Program-made: the position numbers and the translations under genes
Shown: piece by piece, positions 8,221 to 16,802 of the stretch
Layout of the letters: each line of letters begins with the position of its first letter
How positions within the stretch are numbered: position 1 is the stretch's first letter
Notes under the pieces: generated by a model
Databases searched by the model: none
What the model was told of the DNA's origin: nothing
The model's input: the letters and a program-made list of their open reading frames with translations, nothing else
Assembly: GCF_013349955.1 (NCBI RefSeq)
Contig: NZ_JABVXC010000002.1
Coordinates: 1-64,000 of the forward strand
DNA: 64,000 nt
DNA from: Onishia taeanensis
Lineage (GTDB): Bacteria; Pseudomonadota; Gammaproteobacteria; Pseudomonadales; Halomonadaceae
Direction: 5' to 3'

Positions 8221-9294
8221 TCAGCCCAGAGGCTGTAGGCGCGTTGCGGCGAAGCGGTCGAGCAGGTGGTGCATGACGTAGACCGTCATCAGCGTCAATA
8301 TCACTGCAGTCGCCACCGAACTGAAACGGTACAGTGCGTCGTAGACGAGATCCTGCCGGGGGCTGAGGTACTGACCGAAGAGTATGGCCATTGTGGTCAG
8401 CCCACCGAAACCGGTCGCCGGCATGCCACCCTCCAGCATGTGGTAGCGGGCAAAGACCAAACAACCGAGCCATAGCCCGAAGGCGGCAAAGGGCAGCACG
8501 TTGTAGTGGCCCAGCAGCGCCACCTGAATCAAGAGCCCCGCGTTGCAGCCGAGCAGGGTTCCCACGGCCCGGTGTTTGCCGGCCATGCCGGCCCCCCGCC
8601 AGTTGAGCGGGAACAACACCAGGATCGAGGCCACCTGGGCCGACAGTGAATCCTTGAGATCGAAGACCTGGAAGACCAGGAACGACAGGGTCGCCACGGT
8701 CGTTGCCAGGATGATCTCATGGCGCTGATTGCTGACCGGCTTGGCCGGCCGCTTGGATGGCGTGCGAGCCGTCACGTCGGGGAAGACCACGTGCATCAGC
8801 ATGGCGATGGCCACCGTGATGATGGAGCCGACGATGTTGCTGGTCACGATGTCGAAGACATCGGTCTGCGGGTAGCTCACGAAGTTCAGTTGCACCGACA
8901 GGCTGACGACGCACTGGGCACCGAACAAAAACAGGTGCCCCTGAGTCATGCAACGAAACAGCCAGGCGTAGATACCCATGACCAGCAGCGTCATCGGCAC
9001 CAGTTTGTCACCAACGCCTCCCGCCACGACTAGCGTGACCACGCTGACCACCAGCATGCTGGCCAGGAACTGACGGATCACGTGGGCCGTAAGCACCGGC
9101 ACCAGCCCCAGCAGCAGGACCGGGTAAACGGCAAAGAAGGTGCCGTAATTCCAGTTCATCAATTTGCAGACCAGAAACCCCAGCAGCACACCGCAAGCGA
9201 TCCGCAGGATCTGGCGCAGATCATTCCGGCTCAGCCGCGAAGGCGAAGGGCCAGCGCTTAAAGGACGGGAGGCCGGGGAACCATGACGACGCAT
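8221..9294 (-). CDS. DUF2955/FUSC-like inner-membrane efflux protein
   Basis: 357-residue membrane protein with two blocks of about five hydrophobic segments separated by a polar loop (TARTPSKRPAKPVSNQRHE), like AaeB/FUSC-type exporters and the DUF2955 family. The second block repeats features of the first (QVASILVLFPLNW compared with GTFFAVYPVLLLG). The start at 9294 follows GAGG with 6-7 bases spacing, 8 bases after the stop of the HlyD gene. An upstream in-frame start at 9357 would overlap that gene by 50 bases and is rejected. With the upstream HlyD adaptor and MarR regulator this forms a likely efflux operon for aromatic acids or drugs; substrate unknown. Confidence 0.85.
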   Translation of the reverse strand: MRRHGSPASRPLSAGPSPSRLSRNDLRQILRIACGVLLGFLVCKLMNWNYGTFFAVYPVLLLGLVPVLTAHVIRQFLASMLVVSVVTLVVAGGVGDKLVPMTLLVMGIYAWLFRCMTQGHLFLFGAQCVVSLSVQLNFVSYPQTDVFDIVTSNIVGSIITVAIAMLMHVVFPDVTARTPSKRPAKPVSNQRHEIILATTVATLSFLVFQVFDLKDSLSAQVASILVLFPLNWRGAGMAGKHRAVGTLLGCNAGLLIQVALLGHYNVLPFAAFGLWLGCLVFARYHMLEGGMPATGFGGLTTMAILFGQYLSPRQDLVYDALYRFSSVATAVILTLMTVYVMHHLLDRFAATRLQPLG

Positions 9295-9302
9295 GAACGA
9301 CC

Positions 9303-10367
9303 TCAATAGATGAAGTGAATCAGGCTGACCAGGCGAGCCTGCAAGGCACCCAACCAAGCAGCCAGCCCGCCAACCGGATGTAACTGCACCGTGGCCCGGG
9401 CGCCGGAGGGCAACCTCGCCAGCACATCGGGCGCGTCATCGAGCTCAAGATGCAGCCGCTGACGCTGCGCATCGCGCACCCAGCGGTCGGAGCTCTTGGG
9501 ATCGGCCAGGCTGCCATCGGCCTGCAGCTGGCCGTCCTTGACGCCAGCGTCACGGCCGACCACTCGGGCATCGAAAACACGCCCGGGATAAGCATCGAAA
9601 ATCACACTGGCCGCATCGCCTTCATGCACCGAGCGCAGGGTCTTTTCGCGAAAGTCAGCAATGACATCCGCCTCATCGCTGACCAGCGCCAGCATCGGAC
9701 TGCCAGCTTTGGCATAGTCACCGGCACTGACCTGAAGGTTGGAGACCGTGCCGCTAATGTCTGCCTCAACGCTCGTATACTCGAGGTCGAGACGCGCCTT
9801 GGCCAGGGCGTTACGCGCCCGACGAAGGCGCAAATTGTCGTCCCCCTGCCCGCCACGCTGTGCCTGAAGGGCATCGACCTCTGCCTGTGCGGCCTGCACC
9901 TGCGCCTGGGCTGCCTGGTCGCTGGCACGGGTCTGGTCGAAATCCTGCCGGGAGATACTGTGCTGAGCGATCAGTCGCTCGGCGCGGGCCATGTCCTGTC
10001 GCAGCTCGTCGGCATCGGCACGCTTGGCCGCAAGCGTCGCCTTGGCCGCCGTAATCGAGGCATCGAGCTGAGCGTTGTCGCGCTGCGCCTCTTCGAGCGC
10101 CAAGGCGGCATCTTCCACCGCCAGCCGGTAAGGCCTGCGATCGAGGGTGAACAGTGACTCGCCGGCGGCGACATGTTGATTGTTGGCAGCGCTCACGGTG
10201 ACGACCCGGCCACTGACCTCGGGTGCGACTCGCACCACCGGATGCATGACCCGCGCCTGGGGCGTCATGGGCATCCATAGGTCGGCGGCCAGGAAGTAGC
10301 AGAAACACACGGCAAAGACGACCAGTGCGACCCGTACCAGGCGGGCAAAGTGCTGATCCGGTGTCAT
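9303..10367 (-). CDS. HlyD/EmrA family membrane-fusion protein
   Basis: 354-residue periplasmic adaptor. One N-terminal membrane anchor (about residues 10-30, LVRVALVVFAVCFCYFLAADL), a first lipoyl half (VAPEVSGRVVTVSAANNQ), a long alpha-helical hairpin rich in Ala, Gln and Asp (about 85-190), a second lipoyl half (EYTSVEADISGTVSNLQV) and a beta-barrel domain. It is fused translationally to marR: the marR stop and this ATG overlap as TGATG, which fixes the start at 10367. A TTG one codon upstream is the alternative. It should link the downstream inner-membrane exporter to an outer-membrane channel encoded elsewhere. Confidence 0.9.
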   Translation of the reverse strand: MTPDQHFARLVRVALVVFAVCFCYFLAADLWMPMTPQARVMHPVVRVAPEVSGRVVTVSAANNQHVAAGESLFTLDRRPYRLAVEDAALALEEAQRDNAQLDASITAAKATLAAKRADADELRQDMARAERLIAQHSISRQDFDQTRASDQAAQAQVQAAQAEVDALQAQRGGQGDDNLRLRRARNALAKARLDLEYTSVEADISGTVSNLQVSAGDYAKAGSPMLALVSDEADVIADFREKTLRSVHEGDAASVIFDAYPGRVFDARVVGRDAGVKDGQLQADGSLADPKSSDRWVRDAQRQRLHLELDDAPDVLARLPSGARATVQLHPVGGLAAWLGALQARLVSLIHFIY

Positions 10368-10870
10368 CAAGAGGGCTCCTCAGCATCATGGGGCCGGATC
10401 AGTTGACGAGCATTGGCCTCGATCATGCCGAGGCTGTCGGCCATGGCGTTCAAGCGCTCATCGCTGAGGCCCCGGTAAAGATGCTGGCGAACCGACTCGA
10501 TACGCGCCTCTAGCTCCCTGAGACATTCAACGCCGGCCGGCGTGAACCACAGGCTGCGTGCACGCCGGTCACCGGCCACGCTGCGCCGCTCGATGAGTCG
10601 CTGGGCTTCCAGCTGGCTTACGGTGCGGAAAAGAGATGGCATTTCTATGCCCAGATCGGCCGCCAAGGCTCCCTGTGTGCAGCCTTCTCCTAGCTTCGAG
10701 AGATGCACCATGGCGGTCCAGCGTGCTTCGGTGATACCCAGCGGCTTGACTGCGTTGGTAATGGCCACTCGCCATTGACGGTGGACGCGCCCCAGCATTC
10801 CGCCTAGCGATGGCATCATCGGCTCATGCTGGGTGGTGGAAGACAAAACGTGATGGTGTGACGTCGACAT
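10367..10870 (-). CDS. MarR family transcriptional regulator of the efflux operon
   Basis: 167-residue winged helix-turn-helix repressor. The DNA-binding core TQGALAADLGIEMPSLFRTV followed by SQLEAQRLIERR and the wing GDRRARSLWFTPAG is typical of MarR/SlyA proteins. The ATG at 10870 has AGGAG nine bases upstream; the upstream in-frame extension to 10957 has no ribosome site. It is the first gene of marR-hlyD-DUF2955, with a TGATG stop/start overlap. A near-perfect palindrome about 95 bases upstream (10963-10990) is the probable operator, giving autoregulation that a small ligand would relieve. The ligand is not predictable. Confidence 0.9.
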   Translation of the reverse strand: MSTSHHHVLSSTTQHEPMMPSLGGMLGRVHRQWRVAITNAVKPLGITEARWTAMVHLSKLGEGCTQGALAADLGIEMPSLFRTVSQLEAQRLIERRSVAGDRRARSLWFTPAGVECLRELEARIESVRQHLYRGLSDERLNAMADSLGMIEANARQLIRPHDAEEPS

Positions 10871-10962
10871 GGCGGCAGACTCCTGAGCATCAGTACCGCC
10901 GTCCATAGCGGTGGCACACAGCGCGTTGACAGGAAATATTTCCGGCCACCATATCAAAAGTT

Positions 10963-10990
10963 AGCGTGCGAATAAAATAGTTCGCACGCT
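10963..10990. promoter_or_regulatory. Palindromic operator upstream of marR
   Basis: Perfect 10-bp inverted repeat AGCGTGCGAA / TTCGCACGCT with an 8-base AT-rich centre. Size and symmetry fit a dimeric MarR-family site, and it lies in the promoter region of the marR-hlyD-DUF2955 operon. Confidence 0.7.
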
Positions 10991-11000
10991 TAATCTATTC

Positions 11001-11048
11001 CTCCGCTACTTACTCCACTACGTCCTCCACTATTTCCTCCACTACGGC
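11001..11048. repeat. 12-bp tandem repeat, four copies
   Basis: Four head-to-tail units: CTCCGCTACTTA, CTCCACTACGTC, CTCCACTATTTC and CTCCACTACGGC. The core CTCCACTA is conserved and the last three bases vary. It lies between the marR operator and the end of the thiamine-binding protein gene. Confidence 0.85.
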
Positions 11049-11097
11049 CAGTACCGGTGCAAGGCGCCAGCACCAGCGATCAGGCCAGGTTCCCTGC

Positions 11098-11406
11098 CTA
11101 CCGTTCAGCGTCCAGTAGAGCCTCGACGCTGCTTACCTTGTCTTGCATGCGCTGGTCCCGATCGATACGTGTCCCAAGCTTCAGAGTCGTGGTGATGCGA
11201 GGCGCGCCCAGTTCATGAACCACTTGGTGGCAGCGTTTGATCACCGCCATGACCTCATCCCAGCCACCTTCAATATTGGTGCCATAAGCATGCATGCTGT
11301 GCTCTAGACCGGCGGTCTCGATTTCTCGCTGGCAGGCCGCGATGTAGGGTGACACCGAAACACCGACGCCCAGTGGTACGACGCAAAGGTCAACGATCAC
11401 GCGCAT
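11098..11406 (-). CDS. MTH1187/YqgV family thiamine-binding protein
   Basis: 102-residue protein of the UPF0045 / DUF77 family, small ferredoxin-like-fold proteins reported to bind thiamine. Typical features are VIVDLCVVPLGVGVSVSPYI, the central HAYGTNIEGGWDEVM and the C-terminal PRITTTLKLGTRIDR. The ATG at 11406 has AAGGA eight bases upstream and begins MRVIVDLC; the six-residue upstream extension (11424) is unlikely. It appears monocistronic, downstream of the efflux operon promoter region but facing away from cfa. Precise physiological role is unknown. Confidence 0.85.
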   Translation of the reverse strand: MRVIVDLCVVPLGVGVSVSPYIAACQREIETAGLEHSMHAYGTNIEGGWDEVMAVIKRCHQVVHELGAPRITTTLKLGTRIDRDQRMQDKVSSVEALLDAER

Positions 11407-11621
11407 GGCATAGTTCCTTTTCAAAATGAGGGTATTGATTTTTAAACCGCTTTTCCCACCGCGTTAAACGAAGGGGGTAGGCTTAGCGGCCGCTTATTGG
11501 CTATGTTTGATACACAAGTTGGATAAACCGGTTGGATGAACCAGAGGTAGTGAAGGATCCGGGATAGCGACTGGGCAGACCGGTTCGTATTGCCTCTTGT
11601 CTGACGGATCAGGAGACAGCC

Positions 11622-12773
11622 ATGACCAGCGACCCGCGCATCGGAGCCATCGCCCTACCCGATACACGTGCCCGACGAATCGTCGAGCAACTATTGGAGG
11701 GCTCAGGCGTGGCCCTCAATGGTTCGGCTCCCTGGGACATGCAGATACTGCATCCCGATATTTTTTCGCGACTGCTCCACCAAGGCACCCTGGGGCTCGG
11801 GGAAGCTTATATGGAGGGCTGGTGGGAGTGCGAACGCATCGATGAGATGATCCATCGCATGCTGCGTCATGGCCTGGGTGAACGCGCCCACACACCGACC
11901 GAACGCATGCTTTACCGCCTGCAGAATGGCCTGTTCAACCTGCAGAGCAAGGCGAGAGCCTATATCGTTGGCGAGGCCCATTACGACCTGGGCAACGACC
12001 TCTTCGAGCGCATGCTCGACCCGACGCTTTGCTATTCCTGTGGCTATTGGAAACAAGCCGAAACGCTCCACCAGGCCCAGGTCGCCAAGCTGGACCTGGC
12101 CGCTCGCAAGTTGAACCTCGCCCCCGGAATGAAAGTGCTAGACATTGGCTGCGGCTGGGGCAGCTTCGCCGAACATGCGGCCCGCCATTACGGGGTGGAA
12201 GTCACCGGTATCACCATCTCCAAGGAGCAGGCCGAACTGGCACGTCGCCGGTGCCAAGACCTGCCGGTCACGATCCACCTACAGGACTACCGCGAACTCG
12301 AAGGACAATATGATCGAATCGTGTCGATCGGCATGTTCGAACATGTTGGCCATCGCAACTACAGAACCTACTTCGACACTGTCGCCCGCTTGCTGACCCC
12401 GAACGGGCTCTTCCTGCTGCATACCATCGGCTCCAATAATTCGGAGATCAGCGCCGACCCATGGATTCATAAGTACATCTTCCCTAATGGCGTGCTGCCT
12501 TCCGCCATGCACATCTCGCGCGCCAGTGAGAGCTATCTGTTGATGGAGGACTGGCAGAACTTCGGTGCCGACTACGACCGCACCCTGATGGCTTGGCTCG
12601 AGAACTTCACTGCGCGCTGGCCGGAAATAGCCGACCGTTACAATGAAACCACTCGGCGCATGTTCCGCTACTACCTCTCTGCCTGTGCCGGCGCCTTCCG
12701 AGCCCGGGACCTTCAGCTTTGGCAGATCGTGTTTTCCATGGGGCGTGAGGGCCGATACGACGCCGCACGTTGA
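11622..12773 (+). CDS. cfa: Cyclopropane-fatty-acyl-phospholipid synthase
   Basis: S-adenosylmethionine-dependent methyltransferase that adds a methylene bridge to unsaturated acyl chains of membrane phospholipids, a stationary-phase and stress response. At 383 residues it matches E. coli Cfa (382). The SAM-binding loop VLDIGCGWGSFAEHAARHYG is at about residues 172-191, and the N-terminal lipid-binding domain and motifs GLGEAYMEGWW, HYDLGNDLFERML and SIGMFEHVGHRNY are present. The start has AGGAG with seven bases spacing. The 215 bases upstream presumably contain its promoter, but I could not identify a specific sigma-factor signature. Confidence 0.96.
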   Translation: MTSDPRIGAIALPDTRARRIVEQLLEGSGVALNGSAPWDMQILHPDIFSRLLHQGTLGLGEAYMEGWWECERIDEMIHRMLRHGLGERAHTPTERMLYRLQNGLFNLQSKARAYIVGEAHYDLGNDLFERMLDPTLCYSCGYWKQAETLHQAQVAKLDLAARKLNLAPGMKVLDIGCGWGSFAEHAARHYGVEVTGITISKEQAELARRRCQDLPVTIHLQDYRELEGQYDRIVSIGMFEHVGHRNYRTYFDTVARLLTPNGLFLLHTIGSNNSEISADPWIHKYIFPNGVLPSAMHISRASESYLLMEDWQNFGADYDRTLMAWLENFTARWPEIADRYNETTRRMFRYYLSACAGAFRARDLQLWQIVFSMGREGRYDAAR

Positions 12774-13173
12774 GGCCCGCTTCACCTCGCTTGAGCCTAG
12801 AGCCTAGAGCCTAGAGCCTGCGCGGGCAGAATTTATCAGACCGACATGGCCTGCTGGCCCGCGGCACCTCTCAAGCTCTGCGGTCTAGCGGTCCGTTGCC
12901 CATGCGTGAACCGGTTCGGTCACTCTACGACCTACTCTGAGCGAGTCATCTAAGCCATTAGCAAGCCGATCCTACTTAGGTATGACTACAATCTCTTACA
13001 AAATCTGTCATACCAGTAGTACAGCGCATCATTAATAAACAAAATATAATATTGCGCGGTCCTGCTCATCACCCCTCCTCAGGCACTTTAGAGGCAGTAA
13101 GGCGTCCACTCCATCCAGGAGTGCTTCATGCACTTCGTACCGGCCCAGACTGCCCTAGCAAAGAGATAGCATC
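12774..13173. other. Intergenic region between cfa and the diguanylate cyclase gene
   Basis: 400 bases with no credible gene. It opens with a 7-bp tandem repeat (12793-12819) just after the cfa stop. The second half is AT-rich, with a perfect TATAAT at 13045-13050 that may be the -10 box of the downstream diguanylate cyclase gene, though no good -35 is visible at 16-18 bases. Confidence 0.5.
12793..12819. repeat. 7-bp tandem repeat after cfa, nearly four copies
   Basis: GAGCCTA repeated three times without change plus a partial fourth copy (GAGCCT), starting 20 bases after the cfa stop codon. Confidence 0.9.
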
Positions 13174-14103
13174 ATGGCTTTTGATGACACCTCACTGGAT
13201 GACACCTCACTGAATGACACAGGGCACGACCTGGATCGACTCAAGGCCATGACCGAGTCCCTGCCCGGCATCGTTTTCCAGTTCTACCGGAGCCATCATG
13301 GAAAGGTGTGTTTTCCTTACCTGGCTGGCGACAGTGATATTTTCGGCGATACAGCCCAGCGCGCGCACATGAGCGAAGATGCCAAACACGCCTTCGATCA
13401 TGTGCACCCTGACGACTTTCCACGCCTGATGGTCGCCGTAGAGCGCTCGGCCAAGTCACTGACGCCCTTGGCGACGCAGTTTCGTCATTGCGAACCAGGG
13501 GGAGAAGAGTATTGGATCGCTGTGCGTGCGAAACCCGAGCGTTTGAGTGCCGGCACGCTCTGGAATGGTCTGATGGTCAACATCACCGAGCAGATCGAGT
13601 ACCAGGCGCATCTCCGTGAGTTGTCAGACACCGATGACCTCACCGGCCTGCCCAATCGGCGCAAGCTGATGTGTCACCTGGGGCGGGAGATCTCACTGAG
13701 CAATCGACATGGCACTCCCCTGTCGCTGATGATTATCGACATCGACCACTTCAAGCGCGTTAACGATACCTGGGGACACCTGCAAGGCGACAAGGTGCTG
13801 CGCCGCCTCGCCGGTTTGTGCCAGGGTCTGCTTAGAGAAGAGGACTGCCTGGCTAGGCTTGGAGGCGAAGAATTCGCCGTATTGCTGCCATTGACGCCGC
13901 TCTCCCACTGCCAGGATCTGGCCGAACGCCTCCGCCGCGAGATTGCCCATCATGACTTCGGCCTACCCAACGCCAGTATCACCATCAGCACCGGCATTGC
14001 CGAGCATCGCATCGGCGAGCTTCGCGACCAGCTGCTGGAGCGCGCCGACCAAAGGCTCTATGCGGCCAAGCGCCGAGGTCGCAATCTGGTGATAGGCGCT
14101 TGA
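13174..14103 (+). CDS. PAS-GGDEF diguanylate cyclase
   Basis: 309-residue soluble protein with no membrane segment. A PAS-like sensory domain (about residues 22-145, with [10 protein letters not shown] and [11 protein letters not shown]) precedes a GGDEF domain (about 150-308) that makes cyclic di-GMP from two GTP. The active site is an intact GGEEF ([15 protein letters not shown]) and the inhibitory I-site RxxD (REED) lies five residues upstream, so product inhibition is expected. [11 protein letters not shown] and [19 protein letters not shown] are typical. The N-terminus ([15 protein letters not shown]) comes from a 15-bp in-frame tandem duplication. Its signal is unknown; the gene stands alone. 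Confidence 0.93.
   Translation: MAFDDTSLDDTSLNDTGHDLDRLKAMTESLPGIVFQFYRSHHGKVCFPYLAGDSDIFGDTAQRAHMSEDAKHAFDHVHPDDFPRLMVAVERSAKSLTPLATQFRHCEPGGEEYWIAVRAKPERLSAGTLWNGLMVNITEQIEYQAHLRELSDTDDLTGLPNRRKLMCHLGREISLSNRHGTPLSLMIIDIDHFKRVNDTWGHLQGDKVLRRLAGLCQGLLREEDCLARLGGEEFAVLLPLTPLSHCQDLAERLRREIAHHDFGLPNASITISTGIAEHRIGELRDQLLERADQRLYAAKRRGRNLVIGA
13183..13220 (+). repeat. 15-bp in-frame tandem repeat in the diguanylate cyclase N-terminus
   Basis: GATGACACCTCACTG occurs twice in perfect tandem (13183-13197, 13198-13212) followed by a half copy, AATGACAC. It encodes [13 protein letters not shown] at residues 4-16 and keeps the reading frame. Confidence 0.9.
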
Positions 14104-14145
14104 TAACAGGGCGGACATCCAGCTTGACCTGTATCCTGTTGCGCG

Positions 14146-14179
14146 ACGTCTTCGGTTAGGCAAAGCCTAAGACGTTTTC
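14146..14179 (+). terminator. Probable terminator after the diguanylate cyclase gene
   Basis: ACGTC and TTAGGC pair with GCCTAA and GACGT around an AAA loop, with an unpaired TTCGG bulge, followed by TTTT. It lies about 45 bases after the stop. The bulge makes it a moderate rather than strong candidate. Confidence 0.45.
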
Positions 14180-14251
14180 CGCCAACCGGCGTTCTCGCCA
14201 TCACGGCCAGCGCCTTCAGCACCTGCCCTCATGATCAGCCCAGGAGCCCTC

Positions 14252-16222
14252 ATGTCCCCGACACCCCAGCAGACCCTGCGCGACGTCTTCGGCTACGACG
14301 ACTTCCGCCCCGGCCAGCGTGAGGTGATCGAGGCGGTGAGCGAAGGTCGCAGTGCGGCGGCGATCTTTCCGACGGGCTCCGGCAAGTCGCTGTGCTACCA
14401 GCTACCGGCGCTCACGCTGCCGCACCTGACGCTGGTGGTCTCGCCGTTGCTGGCGCTGATGCAGGACCAGCTGGCCTTTCTGGCGCGTCACGGCATCGCG
14501 GCGGCCAGCATCGACTCCAGCCAGAGCCGCGAGGAGGCGGCGCGGGTCATGGAAGGCGTTCAGCGCGGCGAGATCCGCATCCTGATGATCTCGGTGGAGC
14601 GGCTCAAGAACGAGCGTTTCCGGGCCTTCATCGCCCGAGTGCCGATTTCGCTGCTGGTGGTCGACGAAGCCCACTGTCTGTCGGAATGGGGCCACAATTT
14701 CCGCCCGGACTACCTGAAACTGCCCGACTATCAGCGCCAGTTCGGCATTCCTCAGGTGCTGCTGCTGACCGCCACGGCCACGCCACGGGTGATCAAGGAT
14801 ATGCGCGAGCGCTTCGCCATCGCCCACGAGGACGTCACCACCACCGGCTTCTACCGGCCCAATCTGGATCTCGCGGTGATGCCGGTGGCATCGGATCAGC
14901 GCGCCCGCACCCTGGTCGAGTGGCTGAGGCCCCGGCTCGCCGAAGGCGTCTCGCGTCCCACCATCGTCTACGTGACCCTGCAGCAGAGCGCCGAGCGGCT
15001 TACCGCCTATCTGACCAAGGCCGGCATCCAGGCCGCGGCCTATCACGCCGGCCTGCCCGCCGAGACCCGCGACCGGGTGCAGCAGGACTTCATGGGCGGC
15101 CAGGTTAACTGCATCGTCGCTACCATCGCCTTCGGTATGGGCATCGACAAGGCCGACATTCGCCAGGTAGTGCACTTCGACCTGCCCAAATCGATCGAGA
15201 ACTACAGCCAGGAAATCGGCCGCGCCGGCCGCGATGGCAAGCACTCCGAATGCCTGGTGCTTGGCGGTCGCGATACCTTGAACGTGCTCGAAAACTTCGT
15301 TTATGGCGACACACCGGAGCCTGACGGTATCCGACGAGTGATCGGCGAGGCCCTGGCAGCGCCAGGCGGACAGTGGGAGCTGATGCTCAATGCGCTGTCC
15401 CAGGACAGCAACATCCGCCCCCTACCGCTCAAGACCCTGCTGGTGCAGCTCGAGCTGCGCGGCATCATCGCGCCACGCTATGCCTACTTCGCCGACTACC
15501 GGCTCAAGTTTCCCAACGGCCCGGCGGCACTGGTCGAGCGCTTCAGTGGCGAGCGCCAGGCCTTTCTGCAGGCCATCGTCGACTCAAGTACCGCTGCCCG
15601 CACCTGGCATACGCTGGACTTCGCGACCCTCGAGCGGCTTGGGGCGGAGCGTGGCCTGGACACCCGCCGGGCGCGAGTGATCACAGCGCTGGATTACTGC
15701 CGGGACCAGGGCTGGTTGGAAGTCGAAAGCAAGCAGATGACCGAAGTCTATGAGGTACTCGCCCCCCAGGCGGACGCCGAGCGCCTGACCGAGGAGCTGA
15801 GCACCTATTTCCAGGACAAGGAGCACAGCGAGATCCGCCGCATCCATGCCATGCTCGAGCTCTTCGAGAGCGAAACCTGCCTCAGCCGGCGTCTGGCAGG
15901 CTACTTCGGCGACGACCGGGCTCCTGAGCACTGCGGCCATTGTTCGGTATGCCGACAGGGGCCCGCCCGGTTGCCGCCTGGCACTCCCCTTCCTCCGCTG
16001 GAGCCCCATCGGGTCGCCGACTGGTGCGCTCCCCTCAGCGAACGCTATCGCGAGCTTTTCGGTGCCCCGCCCTCCTCGGCCCTGCTGACGCGCTTTCTGT
16101 GCGGCCTTACGTTACCGGTGTTCACTCGCCTCAAGGCGCGCCGACTGGAGGGCTTCGCGGCGCTGGAAGCCTATCCCTTCGCCGAGGTGCAGGGCTTTCT
16201 GGATGTTCAGCGAACGGCTTAG
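14252..16222 (+). CDS. recQ: RecQ-family ATP-dependent DNA helicase
   Basis: 656-residue superfamily 2 helicase, 3'-5' polarity expected, acting in recombination and repair. Motif I TGSGKS is at residues 41-46 and motif II DEAH at 138-141; TATATPRV (III) and QEIGRAGRDG (VI) are present. A Zn-binding region with four cysteines (ETCLSRRL..., EHCGHCSVC) follows, but there is no C-terminal HRDC domain, and the last 80 residues are specific to a subgroup of RecQ-like proteins. An upstream in-frame ATG at 14231 lacks a ribosome site; the ATG at 14252 follows AGGAG with five bases spacing. A second canonical RecQ elsewhere in the genome cannot be excluded. Confidence 0.92.
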   Translation: MSPTPQQTLRDVFGYDDFRPGQREVIEAVSEGRSAAAIFPTGSGKSLCYQLPALTLPHLTLVVSPLLALMQDQLAFLARHGIAAASIDSSQSREEAARVMEGVQRGEIRILMISVERLKNERFRAFIARVPISLLVVDEAHCLSEWGHNFRPDYLKLPDYQRQFGIPQVLLLTATATPRVIKDMRERFAIAHEDVTTTGFYRPNLDLAVMPVASDQRARTLVEWLRPRLAEGVSRPTIVYVTLQQSAERLTAYLTKAGIQAAAYHAGLPAETRDRVQQDFMGGQVNCIVATIAFGMGIDKADIRQVVHFDLPKSIENYSQEIGRAGRDGKHSECLVLGGRDTLNVLENFVYGDTPEPDGIRRVIGEALAAPGGQWELMLNALSQDSNIRPLPLKTLLVQLELRGIIAPRYAYFADYRLKFPNGPAALVERFSGERQAFLQAIVDSSTAARTWHTLDFATLERLGAERGLDTRRARVITALDYCRDQGWLEVESKQMTEVYEVLAPQADAERLTEELSTYFQDKEHSEIRRIHAMLELFESETCLSRRLAGYFGDDRAPEHCGHCSVCRQGPARLPPGTPLPPLEPHRVADWCAPLSERYRELFGAPPSSALLTRFLCGLTLPVFTRLKARRLEGFAALEAYPFAEVQGFLDVQRTA

Positions 16223-16324
16223 GCTCGGTACGGAAACGAGGACTCAACATCTCGTCTCGATCTAACGTCATCAGCAGGTACTAGAGGTCAAGCGAACCTG
16301 GCTTAGACGTTTGGACCATCGGTG

Positions 16325-16340
16325 GCGCAAACGTTTGCGC
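16325..16340. promoter_or_regulatory. LacI-family (RbsR) operator before rbsD
   Basis: Perfect 16-bp palindrome GCGCAAACGTTTGCGC with the central CG and flanking AAA/TTT characteristic of LacI/PurR/RbsR sites. A TACAAT -10-like hexamer follows at 16343-16348, so repressor binding would block the promoter. rbsD starts 43 bases downstream. The regulator is most likely the LacI-type protein encoded at the end of the operon. Confidence 0.8.
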
Positions 16341-16382
16341 GTTACAATGCAGGCCTGAATTCTCTGCTACAGCGTGAATCCC

Positions 16383-16802
16383 GTGAAACGTCATGGCCTG
16401 CTCAACGCCCCGCTCAATGCCCTGATCGCCGAACTCGGGCATACCGACACCCTGGTGATTGCCGACGCGGGGCTGCCGATCCCGTCCGACGTCCCCCGTA
16501 TCGATCTTGCGATAACGCCCGGCCTGCCCGGTTTCTTGCCAGTGCTCGATGCCTTGCTCGAAGAGCTGTGCGTCGAGAGCGTGACCCTCGCCAGCGAAAT
16601 CACCACGCACAGCCCGGCACTCAATGAGGGTATCCAGCATCGCCTGACCGGGCTCGAGGCGCGGGACGGCCAACCGGTACCGGCGTCCTATGTGTCTCAC
16701 GAGACCTTCAAGCAATCGCTCCACCAGGCCAAGGCGGTGATTCGTACCGGTGAATGCACGCCCTATGCCAACCTTGCCCTGCATAGCGGGGTGCCGTTTT
16801 GA
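16383..16802 (+). CDS. rbsD: D-ribose pyranase
   Basis: Interconverts the pyranose and furanose forms of D-ribose so that it can be phosphorylated. With the GTG start at 16383 the product is 139 residues, the same as E. coli RbsD, and aligns from the first residue (MKRHGLLNAPL). Conserved segments are GHTDTLVIADAGLPIP, RIDLAI, the HETFKQ region and the C-terminal RTGECTPYANLAL. An in-frame GTG three codons upstream is the alternative. The gene opens the ribose operon; its stop overlaps the likely TTG start of rbsA. Confidence 0.95.
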   Translation: MKRHGLLNAPLNALIAELGHTDTLVIADAGLPIPSDVPRIDLAITPGLPGFLPVLDALLEELCVESVTLASEITTHSPALNEGIQHRLTGLEARDGQPVPASYVSHETFKQSLHQAKAVIRTGECTPYANLALHSGVPF

